Origin: an uncultured Lentisphaeria bacterium
Lineage (GTDB): Bacteria > Verrucomicrobiota > Lentisphaeria > Victivallales > UBA1829
NCBI GenBank assembly: GCA_905197955.1
Contig: CAJKAR010000016.1
Coordinates: forward strand, 27,571-91,570
Direction: 5' to 3'
Length of the DNA stretch: 64,000 nt
Below, piece after piece: positions 27,111 through 36,491 of the stretch. The stretch's first letter is position 1; each line of letters starts with the position of its first letter. Made by a program: the position numbers and the translations under genes. The notes under the pieces were generated by a model, which was not told the origin of the DNA, made no database searches, and saw only the letters and a program-made list of their open reading frames with translations.

Positions 27111-28034
27111 ATGAGAAAGAAATCGCTGCTGTTTCTGCTGCTGTTTGTATCTGCGGCAACTCTCTCGGCTCAGATCGCCGTCAAAATTGAACCCGGACGT
27201 CCTCTTTTTATGCTCTACGATTCCGTGTATGTGAAAATGATCATGCGCAATTATTCATCGCATCCGATCGCATTCGGGAACTCGAAGGAGCTGCAGGGAG
27301 ACATCACATTCCGCATCATCACGCCGGGACGGACTCTTGCACGACGGGTCGGCAGCAACAATCCGCTTCTGCGCGGCGTCATTCTTGCTCCGGGCGAAAC
27401 AAGGGGCTTCACCTTCAACCTCTCCAAATACTACTTTCTGCAGGAAGAGGGGATGTACACAGCCCGTGTGACCGTGAAACATCCTCAGCTTCCCTCCGCC
27501 TATGAATCCAATGAGATCCCGTTCAAAATCCGCAAAGGCACAGTCATCTGGGAACGGAAATTCGGACTGCCCGACTACACCGGGGAAAAGAAAAAAAGCG
27601 GAAAAATCGAAAACCGCACCTACAAACTTCTGAAATTCACGGACAGCAAAAGCATCTTTTACTACATGATGATCGATGATGACAAAAAAGTCTATGCCGT
27701 CCGACGGATCGGTTTCGACATGGGCCCGAATCTTCAGCCGCAACGGGAAATCGACGCACTCGCCCGTTTCCACATCATGATCGCCGTGACACCGAAAATC
27801 TTCGCCCACTACATCTACAACTACAACGGCGTTCTGGAGCGGCGCGATCTCTACATCCGTACCACAACGACCCCCTATCTGGTGCTCGACCCGAAGACAT
27901 CCGAAGTCCGGATCGACGGCGGACGAATCGCCAGAAAGGATCTCGACTTTGAAGAGATCAACGATCTGCCGCTTCTCGATGAAGTCAAAACCGAAACCGA
28001 TATCTTTGAAGCCCGTCCCGCCGGGGATGACTGA
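27111..28034 (+). CDS. Exported protein of unknown function
   Basis: 307 aa. Signal peptide MRKKSLLFLLLFVSAATLSAQ with likely cleavage after SAQ. Then an all-beta domain (VKIEPGRPLFMLYDSVYVKMIMRNYSSHPIAFG, resembling a carboxypeptidase-like or Ig-like fold) and a second part with many aromatic and charged residues. I do not recognise a family. It is followed 17 bp later by mtnA, but a shared function is not evident. Periplasmic location is inferred. Confidence 0.7.
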   Translation: MRKKSLLFLLLFVSAATLSAQIAVKIEPGRPLFMLYDSVYVKMIMRNYSSHPIAFGNSKELQGDITFRIITPGRTLARRVGSNNPLLRGVILAPGETRGFTFNLSKYYFLQEEGMYTARVTVKHPQLPSAYESNEIPFKIRKGTVIWERKFGLPDYTGEKKKSGKIENRTYKLLKFTDSKSIFYYMMIDDDKKVYAVRRIGFDMGPNLQPQREIDALARFHIMIAVTPKIFAHYIYNYNGVLERRDLYIRTTTTPYLVLDPKTSEVRIDGGRIARKDLDFEEINDLPLLDEVKTETDIFEARPAGDD

Positions 28035-28051
28035 ACAGAGGAACTGCTGCA

Positions 28052-29116
28052 ATGAACCGTCCCAATACCGTCCAATGGCAGGCCGCCGACGGCTCCGTTT
28101 TTCTGAAGCCGGATGATTCGCTCGATTTCTCCCTTCCGGGTTTTCTGGACATCATTGACCAGACTCTTCTGCCGGGCAGACTGGTGCGCCTGAAACTTTC
28201 CGATCCCGAAGCGATTTTCCATGCCATAAAAACGCTGGCGGTCCGTGGAGCTCCGGCGATCGGCTGTGCCGCGGCGCTCGGACTCGCGGCCTGCGCGCAG
28301 CGCTTTCCGGAGACGGATCGAAATGAATTTTTGTCGCGTCTTGCGGGAACGGCCGATTATCTGGAATCCTCGCGCCCAACCGCAGTCAATCTTGCCTGGG
28401 CGCTTCGCCGCTGCTGTTCGGCGGTAAAGCGTGCGGAAGATGCCGATATCGCCATCCTGCGCCGGATTCTTCTGAACGAGGCACTTGAAATCCTCGCCGA
28501 AGATATCGACATGTGCAGTGCAATCGGCAAAAACGGTCTTTCGCTCATCAAAGACAATGCAGGCATTCTGACCCACTGCAACGCGGGGGCCCTTGCCACC
28601 GGCGGATGCGGAACCGCTCTCGCCCCGATCTATGCGGCAAAAGAGGCCGGTTTGAATATCCGGGTCTACTCGGATGAAACACGTCCGCTTCTCCAGGGAG
28701 CACGCCTGACAGCATGGGAGCTCTCCTACAACGGAATCGACGTGACCACAATCTGCGATTCCATGGCGGCGCAGGTCATGCGGGAAGGAAAGGTCGATCT
28801 CGTGATCGTCGGAGCCGACCGCGTTGCCGCCAACGGAGACGCCGCCAATAAAATCGGCACCTATCAGCTGGCGATCACGGCAAAGTACCATCAGATCCCG
28901 TTCTATGTGGCGATACCCTACTCGACGATTGACCGCTCCATTCCGGACGGATCCCATATTCCAATCGAACAGCGGCATGAGTCCGAAATCACCACATTCA
29001 ACGGAAAGCGCATTTCGCCGGAGACGATCAAGGTCTACAATCCGGCATTCGATGTGACGCCGGCATCGCTGATTACCGGCTACATCACGGAAAAAGGCAT
29101 CGTATCGGCGATCTGA
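28052..29116 (+). CDS. mtnA: S-methyl-5-thioribose-1-phosphate isomerase
   Basis: 354 aa, the usual length. It converts methylthioribose-1-phosphate to the ribulose form in methionine salvage. VRGAPAIGCAAALGLA, LTHCNAGALATGGCGTAL (catalytic Cys in the GxGTAL region, here preceded by CG) and VIVGADRVAANGDAANKIGTYQLA (catalytic Asp) are diagnostic. Relatives act in translation initiation (eIF2B-like), but the motifs fit the isomerase. No other mtn gene is in the window. Confidence 0.93.
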   Translation: MNRPNTVQWQAADGSVFLKPDDSLDFSLPGFLDIIDQTLLPGRLVRLKLSDPEAIFHAIKTLAVRGAPAIGCAAALGLAACAQRFPETDRNEFLSRLAGTADYLESSRPTAVNLAWALRRCCSAVKRAEDADIAILRRILLNEALEILAEDIDMCSAIGKNGLSLIKDNAGILTHCNAGALATGGCGTALAPIYAAKEAGLNIRVYSDETRPLLQGARLTAWELSYNGIDVTTICDSMAAQVMREGKVDLVIVGADRVAANGDAANKIGTYQLAITAKYHQIPFYVAIPYSTIDRSIPDGSHIPIEQRHESEITTFNGKRISPETIKVYNPAFDVTPASLITGYITEKGIVSAI

Positions 29117-29127
29117 CAGGAACACCC

Positions 29128-29892
29128 ATGAAAAAACTGCGCGTTGACGACTATCTCTGCAATCACGGCATCTGTGCCGACAGGGATGAGGCTCTGCGTC
29201 TGATTATGGCCGGCAAAGTCCGCCGCAATCCGGATTCGGTCATAGCCAAGGCCTCGGAACTGGTTCCGTTCGATGCGGCACTCCTCGTGGACACCGCCGA
29301 TTCCTTCGCCAGCCGGGGAGCGGGAAAGCTCGAACCTTCGCTGATGAAACATCTCCCCGACCTGACCGGGTTGAAAGCGATCGACATCGGCTCCTCCACC
29401 GGAGGATTCACCGATCTGATGCTGCGCAGAAATGCGGAAAAAGTCTATGCGGTGGACTGCGGAAAAGGGTTGCTTCATGCAAAACTGCGGAACGATCCGC
29501 GCGTCGTTTGTCTGGAAGGAACCAACGCAAGAACTCTCGACCGGAGCATCATCCCGGAAGAGATTGATGTCATGACAATGGATGTCTCCTTTATTTCCAC
29601 AACAAAGATTCTTCCCGCCGCCGATGTCATCATGGCTCCCGGCGCATGGGCATTTATTCTCGTTAAGCCGCAGTTCGAAGCAGACAGGAAAGATGTGCCA
29701 CCCGGTGGAGTGGTCGTCGATGAAACCGTTCGCGCCGCATGCGTGGAAAAAGTTAAACGCTTTGCCGTGGAACGTCTTGCCTGGAATTTTCTGGAGGTCT
29801 CCCCCTCCCCCGTCAAAGGTCCGAAGGGAAATCAGGAGTATATTGCGGTCTTCCGGAAGAGCGCGGCTTCCGCAGAAAGCCCATCCCGCTGA
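29128..29892 (+). CDS. tlyA: TlyA-family rRNA 2'-O-methyltransferase
   Basis: 254 aa. An N-terminal S4 RNA-binding domain (residues 1-60, LRVDDYLCNHGICADRDEALRLIMAGKV) and an FtsJ-like methyltransferase (KAIDIGSSTGGFTDLML as SAM loop; MDVSFIS; ILVKPQFE; PVKGPKGNQEYI). It methylates 16S/23S rRNA cytidine 2'-OH in characterised members. Gap of 11 bp to mtnA, so probably one transcript. Confidence 0.93.
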   Translation: MKKLRVDDYLCNHGICADRDEALRLIMAGKVRRNPDSVIAKASELVPFDAALLVDTADSFASRGAGKLEPSLMKHLPDLTGLKAIDIGSSTGGFTDLMLRRNAEKVYAVDCGKGLLHAKLRNDPRVVCLEGTNARTLDRSIIPEEIDVMTMDVSFISTTKILPAADVIMAPGAWAFILVKPQFEADRKDVPPGGVVVDETVRAACVEKVKRFAVERLAWNFLEVSPSPVKGPKGNQEYIAVFRKSAASAESPSR

Positions 29893-29894
29893 CG

Positions 29895-29930
29895 GGTCAG
29901 GGCTGTGGTCAGGGCTGCGGTCAGGGCTGC
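29895..29930. repeat. 12-bp tandem repeat, three copies, across the GH5-like stop codon
   Basis: GGTCAGGGCTGT at 29895-29906, then GGTCAGGGCTGC at 29907-29918 and 29919-29930. The third copy contains the stop codon of the minus-strand hydrolase, so copy number could alter its 3' end. Confidence 0.85.
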
Positions 29931-32140
29931 TCCGCGGTCAGTTCGAAAAACGGCGTGGGTCCGTGTTTTAGAGTCGAGGTGTCGATCCGGATCTCCGCAA
30001 TCCCGTTCTTGAACTGAAAGGGGATCGGCTCACGGAGGATGCCGTTCAGAGAGAGCGGATAGAGACGGAAACGTCCGCCGTTCCGCAGAGGAAAGGAAAC
30101 TCGAACCACTCCTGTCTCCACGAGCATGACTGCGCCGCTCTTTTTGAGAAGCGTCGTCCGGTCGGCGCTGAGGACCATTCCTTCCGCGTGGGACATCGTA
30201 TTGAGGAAGAGCACCATCCGGGAACTTTCCGCAAGTGTTTTGCCATCAACGCTTGTAATGCCGATCGCCGCCGGAACCGTCGTCGAATGCACCGTCAGCA
30301 ATCCGAGCTTTTCGGGCTTTGCTCCGGCGGCAAGCGTAACGCCTTCGGTACGCGGAGTCACGACCTTCAACACCTTCTCCCGGGAACGCAATTCGATTTC
30401 CTCCGTATCACTCTGATAGATTCCCAGGGCGGGATCGGTTCGGTTCCCGCTGCCGAGGATTCCTTTCCGACGCATCTGTCCGACAATCTCATTCAGCGAA
30501 TCATCCTGCAAAGTCTGAGTTTCACTGGACCATTCGTAGGTGGCAAAGGAACGGGTCGCCGAAGCCGGAAGCGTCAAATCCGCCCGGTCCACCTGCGAAA
30601 GAAGCGGAGCCGAAGGGAAATAGGATCGGAAACCACAGAGCAGCGGCAGTTCCGCCATTCCAAGAGCCCGTCTTCCATTGCGCGCGACAAACGCATCTGG
30701 GATCAGCAGATCCACCCGGTGCGGCGACTGCTTCACATCTCCCCGCTTGAAGAGCTGCATCATCAGAAACTCATTGACCCGCATCGTCGGAATCGTCCCT
30801 GCCTGAAAGTTGCTGATGTCCCGCGCCGGAACATACGACGCCACCGGAGAAACATGCGTGATAATCGCGGAAAATCCCTGTAACGCACTGTACGCGGGAA
30901 ACAGAAGCGCATTCTCATACAGATACTGATTCCAGAAACAATGATTCTGTTCCGTCACCACCAGAGGACGATCCGGCAGACGCATCATCGCGGAATCCGC
31001 CCAGAAGCGTCCGCGTTCCCCAACGGAGCTCGTCTGTTTCACCCGGCTGCCGACCGCCGCCCAGCCCTTCGGGTGCGCATGATAACTGTTGACTATCACA
31101 ACTCCGGCCTTCTCCTTCGCCCGCGCAAAGGAGTTGTTCAGATCCTTGCTCCAGTTATACTGAGCAAAAAGCCCCTCGTAACCGATCTCCCGGACAGAGA
31201 AGGCAAAAAACGCCAGAGTCTCGCGTGCCCGGTCCAGCCAGAACAAGTTAACCATCGACGACGAAATTTTTCCGCCGGACAGCACAATCTCATCAAAATG
31301 AGCGTACTTTCTTTTCCATTCCCGGTTCAGAGCGTCGATCGAAGCATATCGTTTTTGCAGGAATTCCCGGAACTTTCGGTCAGCGATCCGCCGGACCTCG
31401 TCGCTGGTATTCTTCCGGTCCCCGAGCTGATACTCCGCCAGATCCAGTTCATTGAAAAACTCCACAAAGACAATGGAAGGATCGTCCTTGACCGCAACTC
31501 CGGTATGTGGATTCACAAAATTCAGAACGCATTCCGCCACGCGCCGCCAGGCGGAACGGGTCTCAGGATCGCCCAGAAGCATCTTCAGCTTGATGTTGTT
31601 GCGATCCTTGAAGCGATCCTCCTTGTAGCCGAGATAATAGGAGCCCAGCGTCAGCATCGAATAAATGCCGTTGTCGCGGCAGATTTTCAGAATATAGCCG
31701 AAATTGTCCAGTGCGGATTGGACCGGTTTCTGATCCTCCGTCGTCCCGACAAATAAACTGCGATCAATGGCAAGGCGCGTAAAATTATACCCTTGCCGAC
31801 GCATATCTTCCACATGCACCTTCATGTGGGCACGCAGATTTTCCGCCTTGCGCGGCTCCCACCACGGCACCGAACCGCCATTCAGACGGACTGGAACCCC
31901 CGGACGGTTCCGGAACTCCAACGAGCCGTTCTTCCCGATCACCGCCCGTCCGAACTTTCCGGCAGGTCCCGGCTCCGCCAGATCACTGAGATCCAGGGCA
32001 GAACCTTTCACAATCCGCGGAGAAGGAAAATCCGCTTTCATCCAGCGCGGAGATTTCGCAGTAAAGGTCTCCTCCGCCGCCAGAAGCCCGCAGAGGGAAG
32101 CAAGCATTGCAACACATCCGAATATTGATCTGTCCATCAC
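29921..32140 (-). CDS. Secreted glycoside hydrolase, GH5-like (clan A)
   Basis: 739 aa. Signal peptide SIFGCVAMLASLCGLLAA. A lead beta region ends in FRNRPGVPVRLNGGS; the TIM barrel runs ~90-430 with the acid/base in IVFVEFFNELDL (E231) and the likely nucleophile in LVVTEQNHC (E398), the E/E pair of clan A retaining enzymes. The last ~200 residues are beta-sandwich. The substrate is unknown; cellulase/mannanase/galactanase-like activity is possible. A pseudopilin gene lies 11 bp upstream, and an AraC regulator is divergent from that pair. Confidence 0.8.
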   Translation of the reverse strand: MMDRSIFGCVAMLASLCGLLAAEETFTAKSPRWMKADFPSPRIVKGSALDLSDLAEPGPAGKFGRAVIGKNGSLEFRNRPGVPVRLNGGSVPWWEPRKAENLRAHMKVHVEDMRRQGYNFTRLAIDRSLFVGTTEDQKPVQSALDNFGYILKICRDNGIYSMLTLGSYYLGYKEDRFKDRNNIKLKMLLGDPETRSAWRRVAECVLNFVNPHTGVAVKDDPSIVFVEFFNELDLAEYQLGDRKNTSDEVRRIADRKFREFLQKRYASIDALNREWKRKYAHFDEIVLSGGKISSSMVNLFWLDRARETLAFFAFSVREIGYEGLFAQYNWSKDLNNSFARAKEKAGVVIVNSYHAHPKGWAAVGSRVKQTSSVGERGRFWADSAMMRLPDRPLVVTEQNHCFWNQYLYENALLFPAYSALQGFSAIITHVSPVASYVPARDISNFQAGTIPTMRVNEFLMMQLFKRGDVKQSPHRVDLLIPDAFVARNGRRALGMAELPLLCGFRSYFPSAPLLSQVDRADLTLPASATRSFATYEWSSETQTLQDDSLNEIVGQMRRKGILGSGNRTDPALGIYQSDTEEIELRSREKVLKVVTPRTEGVTLAAGAKPEKLGLLTVHSTTVPAAIGITSVDGKTLAESSRMVLFLNTMSHAEGMVLSADRTTLLKKSGAVMLVETGVVRVSFPLRNGGRFRLYPLSLNGILREPIPFQFKNGIAEIRIDTSTLKHGPTPFFELTAEQP

Positions 32141-32151
32141 AGCACCTGTCC

Positions 32152-32907
32152 TTATTTTGAATTATAGAGGGTCGGAATCCAGTATTTCGTATATTCCTCC
32201 GTATAGGAGAATGGATTCACCTGAACGGCATGTCCGTCTGCACAGAGAACACCCATTTTTCCGTTGTGAATGCCCCGGTTTGCCACAGGTTCGGGAAGTG
32301 TGCCCGGCTTGCCCGGATAACTTTCCGTCAGATTGGTACCGATAAACGCATAATTTTTCCGGTCGATGCGCCGATGGTTTTCCACGACTTGAAAGCGGTC
32401 GGATGCCAGCGTAATCTTCGTAAGTTTCAGAGGAGATTTCGTCGTTCCCTGCGTATAAATCATCACCCGGTGATTGGCGCAGAAGGAACGATATCCGTCA
32501 CTCGCCGGCACCACAATCCAGTGCGATGGACAGTGAAACGGGGACTGCACATATTTTCTCGAACGGCCCAGTGTCGACACGCCGGCAATCTGCACCCCGT
32601 CCCCCGGATGCAGATAGGGCCAGAGAAGACCGTCAAAGGCAGCCGAGGCATCCTCATAATCGCCAAAACAGGGAACGATAAAGTCGTCGTTTTCATTGCT
32701 GTACTGCTGCGACAAAAGCCCCATCTGTTTGATATTGCTTGTACATGCGGCTCCGCGTGCACTTTCCCGCGCCTTGTTCAGAGCAGGCAGAAGAAGTCCA
32801 GCAAGGATCGCAATGATCGCTACTACAACAAGGAGTTCTATCAATGTGAACTTCAGACGAACATCTCTTCCGGGAAATCCGTTTCCTGTTTCAGAAAATA
32901 ATTTCAT
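32152..32907 (-). CDS. Prepilin-type N-terminal cleavage/methylation protein (pseudopilin)
   Basis: 251 aa with AGGAGG ten bases before the ATG. A 19-residue leader precedes KFTLIELLVVVAIIAILAGLLLPALNKA; then ACTSNIKQMG and, near the end, HNGKMGVLCADGHAV (H-X9-DG). It is first in the transcript with the GH5-like hydrolase. The leader is longer than the ~6-10 residues of classical pilins. Confidence 0.9.
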   Translation of the reverse strand: MKLFSETGNGFPGRDVRLKFTLIELLVVVAIIAILAGLLLPALNKARESARGAACTSNIKQMGLLSQQYSNENDDFIVPCFGDYEDASAAFDGLLWPYLHPGDGVQIAGVSTLGRSRKYVQSPFHCPSHWIVVPASDGYRSFCANHRVMIYTQGTTKSPLKLTKITLASDRFQVVENHRRIDRKNYAFIGTNLTESYPGKPGTLPEPVANRGIHNGKMGVLCADGHAVQVNPFSYTEEYTKYWIPTLYNSK

Positions 32908-32983
32908 CGCGTGACATCCTCCTTTTCCGTTTCCTTTTTTCTCATATTATACAACAGAAGAATCCGTTCGGCAATGGCGTTTC

Positions 32984-33011
32984 GTGCCAAACAAATAATC
33001 TTTTTGTGCCA
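32984..33011. promoter_or_regulatory. Direct repeat, candidate AraC-type site
   Basis: GTGCCA occurs at 32984-32989 and 33006-33011, 22 bp apart (two helical turns), in the divergent region between the pseudopilin and the AraC-type gene. This spacing is usual for AraC-family half-sites. Confidence 0.3.
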
Positions 33012-33035
33012 TCGGTTTGCAAAAGAGAGGATGTT

Positions 33036-33920
33036 GTGATACACTTCTTAAAAAAGGTTCTCCATATCATGTTATCCGTTTTTGCCAATTTGAACACCTT
33101 GAAGCGACAATTCTCCACAACGTTTCCCTGTCAGAGAATCGGCTTTCACTTTCCGCATCTTCCGCAGGAGAGAAAAACATTCACCGGAAAACTGGAGCTC
33201 TGTCTCCGTCTGAATTCCTCGGCGGAATACGCGGAGGATATCATCGACGGCATCGTCTACAAAACGCCGTTCCCCCATGCGATTCTGAAGCGCCCCGGGC
33301 AAATCCACTCCTACAGCGTGGAAAAATTCCGCGAAGCCGTTTATATTCAATATCCGGCGGAACTGGAATCGGAGCTGGACCAAAGCGGACTTCTATCCGC
33401 TCCGCCTCTCTGGGAAATCGAACTGACACAGGAAATCCAGTTCCTGCTCTTCAAACTGCACGAACAGGCGGAACAGCTCCTGAAACCGGGAACCATCGAC
33501 CGGATCGATCTGCTTGCCATGCAGCTTTTTGAAGAGGTGGTCGGCCAATGCCGGGAAAATACAAAAATCCCTCCGGGCATTCCGCAGAAAATCAACCGGA
33601 TCACCTCCTATTTCCATCTTCATTTCACAGAGGAGATTCCCATGGAATCCCTGCTACGCGAAAACGGGCTCTCCCGACGGAACTTCTTCCGCTACTGGAA
33701 CCGTTTTCATACAGAGACTCCCGCGGAATATCTCCGGAAGCTGAAGCTCCAGCATGTCTGTTTTCTGCTGAAGGAGACGTCGTTTCCGATCCACAAAATC
33801 GCGGAACAGGTCAACATACCGAACGCCTACTACCTCTGCCGTATTTTCCGCAGACACTTCGGCATGCCCCCTCTTCAATATCGGAAACACTCCACGGTAA
33901 TCTCGCGAAATGAGGAATGA
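33036..33920 (+). CDS. AraC-family transcriptional regulator
   Basis: 294 aa from GTG 33036, chosen because AGAGAGG lies five bases before it; GTG 33006 and ATG 33069 are alternatives. The N-terminal ~180 residues are an unassigned sensor. The C-terminal ~100 carry two helix-turn-helix motifs (MESLLRENGLSRRNFFRYWNRF and IHKIAEQVNIPNAYYLCRIFRRHFGMPPLQYR). It likely senses a glycan-derived cue and controls the divergent pseudopilin/GH5-like pair. Confidence 0.9.
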   Translation: MIHFLKKVLHIMLSVFANLNTLKRQFSTTFPCQRIGFHFPHLPQERKTFTGKLELCLRLNSSAEYAEDIIDGIVYKTPFPHAILKRPGQIHSYSVEKFREAVYIQYPAELESELDQSGLLSAPPLWEIELTQEIQFLLFKLHEQAEQLLKPGTIDRIDLLAMQLFEEVVGQCRENTKIPPGIPQKINRITSYFHLHFTEEIPMESLLRENGLSRRNFFRYWNRFHTETPAEYLRKLKLQHVCFLLKETSFPIHKIAEQVNIPNAYYLCRIFRRHFGMPPLQYRKHSTVISRNEE

Positions 33921-33968
33921 ACCATCTCATCCCGGCTTTTCTCTCGAATTCAGAGATCCGGCACCGAA

Positions 33969-34673
33969 TCACTGCGGAGCAGTTCCCCCCTTCCGGACAC
34001 AGTAAAGACGGAGAAAATCCATCTTCACGCTCTCGCTCTCCAGCACAAAACCGGCATGCTCGAACAAACCTTTCATGATCCAGTCGAGCGTACTGTACTC
34101 CTGCGCAATGTGACGGATGAAATTCTCCCGGCTGGAATCCCGGTCCTTTACCAGACGGTCAAAATATGCCTCCGGAGAGTCCGATTTCCAGTCGAATACC
34201 ACATCCAGCAGCACAAAGCGTCCGCCCGGCTTCAGCACAGAATGGATCCGGCGCAGGGCTAGCGCTTTCCAGAGATCCGGCAGATGATGCAGTGCCAAAC
34301 CGCTGACCACTCCGTCAAAAGAATTTTCCGGATACGCTCCGCTCAAAAATCCGCCGTGCTCAAACCGGATATTCGAAAGATTCTCTTCCCTCGCCCTGCG
34401 TTCCGCATACTCCAGCATCACCGGAGAGACATCCAGTCCGACGCAATTTCCACACACCTTTGCCGCCGCCCGGAGAAACGCTCCCGTTCCGGTTCCGATC
34501 TCCAGAACCGATCCGTTCGCCGGAAGATGCAGAAGCTTCAGAATCTCCCGGTTCTCCGCATCGACATCACGCATCATCCGCATCCGGCTGTCGTATGCGG
34601 CCACCTCGTCAATAGATGCGTAATCCGTTCCAATCTGCTGAAATTCATTCCATTCCCAGCATTTCCGTTTCAT
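33969..34673 (-). CDS. Class I SAM-dependent methyltransferase
   Basis: 234 aa from ATG 34673, which has AAAGGAGATG in front; the frame is open further upstream inside leuA. VLEIGTGTGAFLRAAAKVCGNCVGLDVSPVML is motif I to II, DGVVSGLALHHLPDLWKAL motif IV, and LKPGGRFVLLDVVFD motif VI. It resembles the UbiE/Methyltransf_11 type. The start overlaps the leuA stop (ATGA), so it is in the leuA operon; the substrate is unknown. Confidence 0.88.
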   Translation of the reverse strand: MKRKCWEWNEFQQIGTDYASIDEVAAYDSRMRMMRDVDAENREILKLLHLPANGSVLEIGTGTGAFLRAAAKVCGNCVGLDVSPVMLEYAERRAREENLSNIRFEHGGFLSGAYPENSFDGVVSGLALHHLPDLWKALALRRIHSVLKPGGRFVLLDVVFDWKSDSPEAYFDRLVKDRDSSRENFIRHIAQEYSTLDWIMKGLFEHAGFVLESESVKMDFLRLYCVRKGGTAPQ

Positions 34674-36379
34674 TTTTTCACATCTCCTTTCGCCCCTCTT
34701 CTGTTCAGCGCGGAAACGATTCCCGATACCGCCGCCAGATTCACATTGCCGTCCATTCCAGCTCCGAATACGAGTGTCCCCTCTTCCGGGAAGCGCAAAG
34801 CGATCAACGCCACCGCGCGTGCATCCGCTCCGCTTCCGAGCGCATGTTCCGAATAGTTCTCCAGCTGAAAATCCGGAATTCCCGGCACCTTCCGCAGAGC
34901 ATTTACAACCGCTTCGATCGGTCCCGCCGCGGAAGCGGAAACAATATGCGGAGCCTTTTCCATCCGGGAGCAAACTTGCAGTTCCACCTCCGTCATCTCC
35001 GGATCTTCCGGCGAGGGACGGCGGATCCGCGACACATGGATCTCAAAATCCCCCTGCACATTGACAAACTGCTCCAGAAAAATACGATACACCTCTTCCG
35101 GGCTCAGTTCCCCGCCGCAGCGTTCCGCCTCCATCTGCACGGCTTTCGCGACCTCGGGCTGCATTGTTTTCGGCAGAGGGATCCCGTAGACACTCTCCAG
35201 AACATAGGCAACTCCCCCCTTCCCCGACTGGCTGTTGATGCGGATCAATCCTTCGTATCCCCTTCCGATATCAGCCGGGTCGATGAGCAGATACGGCATC
35301 TTCCATCCCTGATGGAAATACGCGGCAATCGCCTTTCTCTGCGCCATCCCCTTGCGGATCGCATCCTGATGCGTTCCGGAAAACGCCGTAAACACCAGCT
35401 CGCCCGTATACGGATGACGGGGATCGGTCCGGATGCCCGATACCTGCTCAACAAATCTGACAATCTCCGGCAGATTCCGGAAATCAAGTCCGGTTTCAAT
35501 CCCCCTTGCCATCATGTTCAGCGTAAATGTGATGATATCCATATTTCCGGTCCGCTCTCCATGTCCGCAGAGAGTCCCTTCGATCCGTTCCGCCCCCGCG
35601 AGCACCGCCAGCTCCGCCGCCGCGACTGCACATCCCTGATCGTTGTGTGTATGAATACTCAAAGTCGTTTCCGTCATCCCGGAATAGTTCCGAGTAAAGA
35701 GTTCGATCAGATCCGCATACTGGTTCGGCGGACGGCGCTCGACCGTCGCAGGCAGATTGAATATAAAATTCTCCTTTCCGTCCCGTCCCCACGCACGACG
35801 CACTTTCTCCGCCAGTTCCACAATAAACCGGGGATCGCTGTCCGAAAACTCCTCCGGCGAAAACTCATACGCGCATTTTTCATACAAATTACTGCGTTTC
35901 AAAGCATTCACGACCATTTTTGTACCATCCACCGCCAGATCAATCAGCTCCCGGTGCGTTCTGTGGAACACGAACTCGCGATGCAGATCGCTCGAAGCCA
36001 CATAACAATGCACGACAGCTTGATGAATTCCGGCAATCGACTGAACGGTCCGCTCGACAAGCGCCTCCTTTGCCGCCGTGAAAACCACAATCCGGACATC
36101 TTCCGGAATCCGATTCTCCTCTATCAGACGGCGCACAAATTCATATTCCTCCGTCGATGCCGCTGGGAATCCCGCCTCAATCTCCTTGAAGCCGATCTCA
36201 ACGAGCATTTGAAAATATTTCAGTTTGGTCTCGACATCCATCGGCGTGGCAAACGCCTGATTTCCATCGCGTAAATCCACGGGGACCATCCGCGGCATTC
36301 GTTCCACTTTCCGAGTCGGCCAGACCCGGTCCGTCACTCCGGGATCTTCCGGATACCTGTACTTGGGATCGTTGTTCAT
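34670..36379 (-). CDS. leuA: 2-isopropylmalate synthase
   Basis: 569 aa from ATG 36379 (GGAGAAAG eight bases before); a longer in-frame extension lacks a ribosome site. It condenses acetyl-CoA with 2-oxoisovalerate, the first step of leucine synthesis. VPVDLRDGNQAFATPM, HCYVASSDLHREFVFHRT, the metal site THNDQGCAVAAAELAVLAGAERIEGTLCGHGERTGN and a C-terminal allosteric LeuA_dimer domain (~430-569) match the long type-2 LeuA class. The YPEDPGVTDRVWPTRKVE start is typical of this class. A ~295-nt leader with a candidate leader peptide precedes it. Confidence 0.93.
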   Translation of the reverse strand: MNNDPKYRYPEDPGVTDRVWPTRKVERMPRMVPVDLRDGNQAFATPMDVETKLKYFQMLVEIGFKEIEAGFPAASTEEYEFVRRLIEENRIPEDVRIVVFTAAKEALVERTVQSIAGIHQAVVHCYVASSDLHREFVFHRTHRELIDLAVDGTKMVVNALKRSNLYEKCAYEFSPEEFSDSDPRFIVELAEKVRRAWGRDGKENFIFNLPATVERRPPNQYADLIELFTRNYSGMTETTLSIHTHNDQGCAVAAAELAVLAGAERIEGTLCGHGERTGNMDIITFTLNMMARGIETGLDFRNLPEIVRFVEQVSGIRTDPRHPYTGELVFTAFSGTHQDAIRKGMAQRKAIAAYFHQGWKMPYLLIDPADIGRGYEGLIRINSQSGKGGVAYVLESVYGIPLPKTMQPEVAKAVQMEAERCGGELSPEEVYRIFLEQFVNVQGDFEIHVSRIRRPSPEDPEMTEVELQVCSRMEKAPHIVSASAAGPIEAVVNALRKVPGIPDFQLENYSEHALGSGADARAVALIALRFPEEGTLVFGAGMDGNVNLAAVSGIVSALNRRGAKGDVKK

Positions 36380-36491
36380 GATTCTTTCTCCATTGCGTTG
36401 TTGAATATGCTGTAAAAAAACGGAAAGCAAAGGCGAATCGAACTCACGTCAGGATAAACACCGTCCCCGGCGAAAAGCACAAATCGCCCTA

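Noticed and set aside
34616..36274. 552-codon open frame on the plus strand over leuA
   Set aside because: It is exactly antisense to leuA, has no ribosome site, and its translation is rich in His/Arg/Gln as expected of a shadow frame.
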